From: Symbiodinium sp. CCMP2592
Taxonomy: Eukaryota > Sar > Dinophyceae > Suessiales > Symbiodiniaceae
DNA: 64,000 nt
Assembly (NCBI GenBank): GCA_905221615.1
Contig: CAJNDT010006014.1
Span: 103,501 to 167,500 of the forward strand
Direction: 5' to 3'
Position numbers and translations under genes: made by a program. The notes beneath the pieces were generated by a model that saw only the letters and a program-made list of their open reading frames with translations, did no database searches and was not told where the DNA came from. Of the stretch, positions 57,176-64,000 are shown one piece after another. How positions within the stretch are numbered: the first letter of the stretch is position 1; the number at the start of each line of letters is the position of its first letter.

Positions 57176-60100
57176 CTCGGTGGCAGAAGGCTGCTGTCAA
57201 GCCGGGCCTTTTGCAGCTCAGGGTGAAGTAGCTAGAACATGCTAGACGAAGATGTGTTGAGTCTTCATACTTTATACTGACGCTACTACAACTACTCACT
57301 AATCTGTTCTGTATACGAGGATGCTATGCAATACAGCACACAAGATATCACAACTTGGCACAACACAAGACAAGACAACACGGTGCAAGACAAGACCGTG
57401 CTAGAAAATGTTGCATGTCTTCAGCCATGGCTGCTTGATGGGTGTTTGCAGTCCGTCGCAAGAAGCGGACATAAACTCGCACAGCAACCAAACACCAGTT
57501 TCGTTGAGCAACATCTCAACAGGAGTACAGGATTCTGAATGGCATCAGAGCAACGTGTGGCAGGGCCGCACTACATTGTACTGGAGTACATCAGCAGCTT
57601 CTGCTACTACATCACAAGACGGGCGAATGCTACATTACCTGGCATTGCCAGGCGCTGCAGTAGACTACCTCCACACAAGTATTGCATACCATGCCATGCC
57701 ATGGCATACATGCACAGCACATGCACACATGTAGACATATGTACACGTATGTAACAGGCCGAAGCCATGCAGAATTAAAAACAAAAATGTATACTCTAGT
57801 ACTTCACTATGTCACACGTCCTGCATAGAATGCATGACATTGCGCAACACCACTACTGTACATAATTTGTGTGACCTTTGACCAACCTTACATGGCAGCA
57901 ATATCAAGTTCCACATCATTCTCCTACCTTTGCATGGCAGCACATTGCATTGCAGCTCTACACCAGCGTTCCAGTATAATCCATTACAGTAGATTGCAGT
58001 CCTTTGCGGCGCATTCGGTTACGGAGATTTTTAAGCAGCACTACACTACACCTCATCATAATGCATTGATTGCAGTGCCGGCAATGCATACAGTACTCTC
58101 ACTCAATGCACACATGCATGCCTGCCAAATGCATACATTACATACCTAGGACGCCTGAGGGGCCTGCGGCCACCGTCCGCCTACTCGCATCCCTTCGCAG
58201 CATAAGTACCCGGCAAACACAGACCACGCTGTCAAGCTTGAAAGATGCCTTCCAGGTGCATCTGGGATGGACGGGCTTTCTGACACCCTGCGCTGTTTGT
58301 AAGAAATCACAAGATTGCGATAACGGGAACTTGCGGTTCACACCCTGGACTCGGAGAAAACACCTTGCAGGCCTTACTTTGCCTTGTGGTTGCAAACACA
58401 AGCTGGGTGTCAAAAGCTCAAGCTTTCCGGGTCCAGGATGTAGACTTGAAGCCTAAGACACGAAGTCGACATCAAGACCAAGGTCCTCAAAGTCACAAGC
58501 CCCACCCTGCCTTGCCCTCCCAATCCTGAGATCCCATGTGAAGGAGCCGTGGTCGTAAGGCCATTTTCGGTCGGTGCTTTGTCCCTCTGCGAGGGAATCC
58601 GTGCTGATTGCGCGATGGCTCTCTACCGAGAATAGCCCTGCTCGGAAAGGAATGGCCCTCGCCTCATAGTCATCATGTTGACTATAATGGAGCTTGCGGC
58701 CCTGCGAACTCTACTTAGATCCGTAGGAGATGCTCGTATCGTAAATGTAGGAGCATGAAGGTACTGAGCCAGATGCAGGACAGAAACTGATGATAGTGAT
58801 GACGATAGCGATGGTGGTGATGATGGTGATGGCGCGATGGCAGTGACGGACGGTTCTCAGCATCACTGTCATCCCCTGCTCATGCTGACCATCATCTTTG
58901 CCAACCCCATTATCATCACCGTCATCATCAACCTTCCGCTCCAGCAGTAGTCAGGCTTTGTTGGCCTAGCAGGCGGAGGAGGGGCAGCAGCCGAAAAAGC
59001 ACAGGCAACGGTTGATGCAGGAGGAGGAGGGGGTCGGGAGTAGGAGGAGCAGCTGAGAGCAGAATCCCAGCAGCTGTCGCAGTTGCTGTGGTTTGTAGTT
59101 GTGTCCGTCGCTGGGGTCGTAGTAATGTCCCGCTGATGCTGGAAATTCTCTACGGCTGTAGGACCAGTCCTACAGTGGGTCTAAAATCTGGAAGAGGCTG
59201 TGCCTCTGAGATTTCGGCTGAGGCTCAGATGTTAATATGCGAGGGCCAGGGGCGGTCGACAAAGCGAGCCGCCGAGTGGAAATCTGCGAGTTATCGCACT
59301 CAACCTGCCGCAAGTTCGGGATTCTAGCTTTGAGAGTCCAGGCTCAAAGTGAAGTCGTTTCTTCAGGGTTCGTGACACTTCGCAGCATTCGGCAATGAGG
59401 CGATGCTTCAAACTTGCAGGAGCTTGAAGTCGAAAAACACGTGCATTGGCGAGTTTGGCCAAATTTCCTGCCACAGCAGTAGCGACGGCAACTACCACCT
59501 CCACGAGGACTGCTGCTGCCGCTACTCCTACTTCTGCTGCTGCTGTCGCTATTGCTGACACCGCTTCTACTTCCGTGGCTCCAGAGTAGTGTCGCCACCC
59601 GATCATAGAAATTGAAGCCTAGTTCACGGTAACTCCATCGTGTTGCTGAAGGTGAAGAGCGCGACGATCGTGATCGTGCGCTGCTTGAGACTGACACCGA
59701 AGATGCTGACGATGATAACGATTCTGAGGCACAGGGCATATGCGAACAAGGACGGCGGGCTCAATGATGATGAAGCTGAAGAGGATGGTGATGATGCCGA
59801 TAGTTGTGCTGTGGCAAGGAAGTCGTAGGGAAGCTGATGATGCGAATGCAGGACACACACTCAGAACAAGATGAGGATGACTCATCTACCCTGTCACTGT
59901 TAAATTGGTGCTTACTTTTGGGGGACAGCTACTCTTCTGCTCGCATGTCATCGATGCGTCACCTGTGGCTGGTACTTAACCGGTCTTGATGCATCTACTG
60001 CCGCTGTTAACGTCATTCTTACGGCCATAGACCATGTTAGTCAAGTTGGCACTACGCTGACGGCCACTTTGTGTTTCCACGATGTGGAAACCTGCCTTCT

Positions 60101-61511
60101 GGCGTCACTTACCGTGTTCTATTCTCTTCAAAATTAGGATCCTCTGGAAAGCAACCTGGGCCAGTCATCTCTAGGTAGCTACGTCTTCGTACGAGTACGC
60201 GACACTGGTCTGTTCCGCTTCGCGGACAGACCCCTGCACATGGCAGCAGCGATAAAACTTCGGTCAAAAGCCCGTAAAGGTAGGCAGGGTCGAGTGTGCG
60301 CTTTCTTCCGCTACCGGTGGTTGCTGTTACGGAAATGTATCGCTGTTTTCCTGCAGGAATAGCCAACCCCGCATGAATCTTCGAAAGGTGAATCGTTCCT
60401 GAAAGGCAGGGGCCGCCCCTGTGAATTCCAAATCCCGCTACGAGCTGTCTCTGCTCAGAAGAAGCAGCCCAAAGCAAGAATCCTAGACCCAAAACAACGA
60501 GGAAAGGGCCATGTACCGGGCACTTGATTTTGTCGGGTAAAGAATGCGCTCTGGAGTGGGGAAGGCGCACTGGACCCCCTTACCATCCCTTACACGGCCT
60601 CAACCTGAACTCTCAGATTCTTTCGACCTCAGGTCTGGATCGTGGGCAGCTGTGGCCTGAGCGGTCGATCTGGAGGGGCTTCAGGAACTTGGACTTATGT
60701 CTTTGGCAGGTGGGGCCAGGGGCTTCGGCAGACGGTGGGGCCCACACCCGTCAACAGAAATGTGGGGACAGGAATTCAATGACAAGCTCACAGTTGTGAG
60801 GGGAAGGCCTTTGATTGCACTATTGGAGCGTCCAGCAACCTCACATTGAATTCAACAAAATCCCAACCCTCCCGAAGAAAATCTACTGCTTCTTATTGAA
60901 AGCATGCACCTGCAGTGAGAAATTACAGTAGGAATTTCAAGCAATTTGGCGATTGTTCGCAAACAAGCCTAACTAAAGCACCCACCTCCAGCAGGTTGCA
61001 GATTAACGATGGAAGTTTGCTGAGAAATCACAGCCAACAGAAGACCTACATGCACGTTTAAACACACCGGCGGAAGGTTTATGCACACAGGAGTATGTGT
61101 ACCAATATCAAGCGACATGTGGCACGAGATACCTTCACAAATTTGAGGACTTGGGACAAATACAGAGCAGGCCAGTCTCGAACAGAAGAGACCTGAAGCA
61201 GACTGCGAGCAAGCATCAACCAGCTGTCTGGAGGCATGCCGGAACGCAAACATGTGTTTCTTTAAGTGCTGGGAAGCGTACAGCAGGCATACTGGCAAAC
61301 TCTTTGATGCTGGTTGAACGTGGCACCGAGTTCCCAGATGCGTAACAACATTTGGGACCTAGAAATCCCGAAGTTTCCCAAACTACACGCTCCTGAGCCT
61401 GCACCCAGCCGGCTAAAACTAACCCCAAGCTGAACCCTGAATGTTGCAGAGGTCCCCAGCCCCTCCGAAACCACTGCGGCAGGGTAGCAGCCCATCTGCA
61501 TTTGGGTCTAC
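57176..61511. other. Long spacer or unresolved 5' region of the CobW-like gene
   Basis: The missing P-loop exons are expected here. I saw GAT-rich text (58790-58930), GGA-rich text (58975-59060) and ATG/GAT text (59700-59800). A plus-strand piece at 58230-58440 (TPCAVCKKSQDCDNGNLRFT) is Cys-rich but lacks partners. No exon could be placed with confidence. Confidence 0.3.
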
Positions 61512-61547
61512 GTCTAGAAACTCCGCAGTGTCCCCCATGTCCAGGAC
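61512..61547 (-). CDS. Isolated exon of an unknown gene
   Basis: Twelve codons (VLDMGDTAEFLD) between acceptor CCAAG before GTC and donor GTAGAC. The frame continues past the donor (VDPNADGLLPC). Composition is exon-like but the exon stands alone, so confidence is low. Confidence 0.25.
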
Positions 61548-62496
61548 CTTGGAGCTTGGATGCATGCTTTGGTTAGGCTTGGAGGCTGCTTGAAGATTGA
61601 AAATTGTAAATTCAATTTTCGACCTTTTCGGGAACAGTGTCCGAGCTGGCGGTTGTAACGAGAGAAGCAGGGATTCAGGGTTTGGGCTTGGGATTTCTGA
61701 AACACGACCGTTTGCCAGCCAGTGGGAGCAGCGGAGACCTGAAGCAGCCTGAACCTTCCGCCCGACCCTCCGAATTTGGAAGTTCGGAGTCCTCATGATC
61801 TTATGGGAAGCTTGTACTAGGTCTTGGTTTTGGGAGGCTGAGGATGCCGAAGCCCTGCTAAGTCCAAAGCTCCCACCCTCGACAGTAAGTAAGACTCGAC
61901 CACCCTCCGTTCTCAAACCCCTGAAGCCAACGTCCGAAGTGGGTTGTCTACACCCTCGCACACATGCACGTGCACGCGCTCGGGGCACGCTCGGCCTACT
62001 TGCAACCACCAGACAGTTCACTTCAAGAAATTGGAGCTCGCAGCCCAGGGGCGGTTTGCCCGTCGGGGCTGTCAGCCAGGTATCCTCAGCCGCATGTGTT
62101 CCCTCTCCGGAAAAATGAGTTCAGACTTCAGGCAGCCTAGGATTCTTCAGGTCCGGTTCACAAGACGAGGATTGTCTGCTGCTGGACCAGGAGCTCTGAT
62201 ATAATCTGCACGATCCGGTGTGATGCGGATGACGGTACTGAAGATTAAGACGACGATGGCGGGTCGGTGAGTAGTGATGGGTGATGTCAGGGTGCTGGTG
62301 GTCATTGCGGCGGTGGTGCTGCAAGCGGCCGTAGCGGCGGCACGGTGATCGTGTAATAGCACTACCTATGGTAGTTTATGCTTCCGAAGTTCTTCCCGAT
62401 ATTGTAGGCCCCGGACATCCAATAACAGGTGCTGGGTCACTCCGCTCTCTCATCCCAAGCAAGCCTCAACGCTCCAAAAAGCCTGAAGTGTTGCAC

Positions 62497-62509
62497 CCCC
62501 CCCCCCCCC
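62497..62509. repeat. C homopolymer
   Basis: Run of 13 to 14 C residues followed by GAAAAAAT. Simple sequence. Confidence 0.8.
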
Positions 62510-62642
62510 GAAAAAATACGCTATGCCGTAAACCCTGAACCCTACATGTGGACCCTAACCCTAGACCCCATCAACTACAATCAACCCGAAACACCTCAGA
62601 TCCTTGCGCCACCCCTTCCAGACCCCGGAAGCCGGACAGCTC

Positions 62643-62708
62643 TCAGGCGGCCAGGAGACCCTCCGGCGGCGCCAGGGGCATCATGCCGGCCATGCTCCCC
62701 GAGAAGAC
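62643..62708 (-). CDS. Terminal exon of an unknown gene
   Basis: Acceptor GGTGAG before GTC, then VFSGSMAGMMPLAPPEGLLA, A and stop TGA. The frame is also open upstream of the acceptor (PELKPGE). GC-rich coding composition matches the other exons. The upstream exons would be between 62.8 and 64 kb or beyond the window; none was identified, so the protein is unknown. Confidence 0.35.
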   Translation of the reverse strand, partial: VFSGSMAGMMPLAPPEGLLAA

Positions 62709-64000
62709 CTCACCGGGTTTCAGCTCTGGGGTTCTCCATCTTTCTACCTTTGCTTAGTAGGGAATGGAGCAATGGGCCACAGTTATAACTACTATTACTA
62801 CCATTCTTCTGCATTCCCTACGAACCAAAGGTAAGTCTTCCAGGCTCAAGTTTCAGTGTCCATTCTTTAGGGCTCAGAACAAGGTTCCGGGCTTGGGGCA
62901 TGGAGTTCAGGGCTTTGTGCTGGCTTTGTGCGTTTTTAAAGTGATCGTCTCGTCGCCTTTCCAAAAAGAAGCTCTGACATCCGATCATGTATACTGGCTC
63001 AGGACTTAGGGAAAAACGTACACTTTGGAAGGTCATATCGTTGTAGAGGGCCAAGCTCCGATACTTCATTTTTGCGTGCTTGTTGGTCGAAGGTTCTTGC
63101 TATCCTTGGACAGAAGAGGAGATCACACATAAATTCATATAAACCACTGGGTCATAAACCCTTCCCCGTGAATGTAAAATAGATCAGAACGCGGATCCTC
63201 TTTACATCCTTGAGAAAAGGGGTTGGGCGGGGTGGATCGGCTCGGACTGGTGCACAAACTTAAGATTACGCGCTGTAGCTTGTAGCTCGTGTCTAATATC
63301 TTGCTACCTGGGGCACCGCTGACTGCTGTACTGGAAAATGCTTGCTGGGTCCCTTCATCCGGGTTGGGCTTGGGCACCCAACCTTTCGGGCTTGAAGCCT
63401 AGGAGGGGTGGCTCAGGGGTGACGGACTCAGAAGAGCAGCCTCCAGCGTGTCTATTCTTTGGCTGATCTTGACGTCCTGTTCGTCCTGGAGCAAAGGCTG
63501 TTTCTGTCGCCTACAAGTACCCCTCGAAAGCTAAAGCATCCCCAAAGCCCAAGCCCAAAGTCCTGAAATCCCCGTTCGGGAGAAAGAAAAACAGACGACG
63601 AAATGCTGACTTACGTCATGATAGGCTCTTTGAGCTCTTCGTGGTTGTCTTTGTGCTCCCTGGGGATGAAGCACCGTGTTTGGAACTTCAACGCTGCCCC
63701 TTCAGGGCTGAAGATTTAGGACTGAACGTTGAGGTTCTGGCTGGCACCAAGTGTTGATGGGTGCTGGCATGTCATGGAGTTGAAGATAGTTGAAGTGACA
63801 GTGCTTAAGCATCGGGTTTGATGTTGGGCCCTTTGCTTGGGAACTTAGTCTTGGGACGCCTCAGTGCACGTTGATATTAAAGCCTATGTTTCTGAAAGCG
63901 GCCTCCAGAACAGTTCCACTACGAATTGAGCCCCTTTTATGAAGTGGAGAAGCTTGGAGTCTCTCGGGACAGGCCGATGGGGGCCCTGCTCTGGCTTATG
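62709..64000. other. Right-edge sequence, no gene assigned
   Basis: AT-rich spacer-like sequence. A minus-strand frame at 63380-63310 (DEGTQQAFSSTAVSGAP, donor GTAGC) is weakly exon-like. Nothing else supported. Confidence 0.3.

Noticed and set aside
1-64000. CRISPR array, tRNA or rRNA genes
   Set aside because: No regularly spaced identical repeats and no cloverleaf or rRNA core sequences were noticed; a eukaryotic nuclear contig would not be expected to have CRISPR.

Overview
The window looks like nuclear DNA of a photosynthetic dinoflagellate. GC-rich coding exons lie in long, degenerate, microsatellite-filled spacers. Every gene I could build is on the minus strand, as in a unidirectional gene array. 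Introns very often begin with GC or GA instead of GT, and the acceptor is almost always AG followed by G. A nuclear gene for a plastid ATP synthase subunit with a bipartite plastid-targeting leader shows that the organism has a plastid. I could run no search or transcript mapping: exon models come from reading frame, phase, splice signals and known family sequences.

Layout in the order of transcription (right to left): exon fragments of unknown genes at 62.7 and 61.5 kb; a CobW/ZNG1-type metal-chaperone GTPase lacking a visible 5' part (57.2-53.6 kb); a complete 14-exon FrnE/DsbA-like thiol oxidoreductase with an in-frame TGA in place of the first cysteine of its CxxC motif, a probable new selenoprotein (51.4-45.4 kb); an unknown gene fragment at 41.6 kb; retroelement debris (39.5-36.1 kb); an unknown coiled-coil-like gene with an in-frame tandem duplication of a three-exon cassette (35.4-33.3 kb); unknown multi-exon genes at 32.8-30.1, 29.5 and 24.0-21.1 kb; a complete 9-exon plastid atpE gene (20.1-13.8 kb) with a second, signal-peptide/one-TM-protein gene nested in its 2.4-kb intron on the same strand; an unknown gene at 13.3-10.1 kb; intronless SSL1 (TFIIH p44) at 9.8-8.55 kb; intronless POLI-like DNA polymerase at 6.7-4.9 kb; and a membrane-anchored unknown protein that runs off the left end.

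Two intronless neighbours (SSL1 and POLI) act in DNA repair or damage tolerance, while the other genes are cut into many 20-130 nt exons. The rest is spacer: compound TTG/CTG, GAT, CATA and GTGGGC repeats, short inverted-repeat (MITE-like) elements and degenerate CCCTAAA-like text. The two most unusual things are the TGA-containing FrnE gene and the intron biology: GC/GA donors, one intron that looks like a transposed introner with target duplication and terminal inverted repeats, a nested gene, and a duplicated exon cassette. No tRNA, rRNA or CRISPR array was seen.
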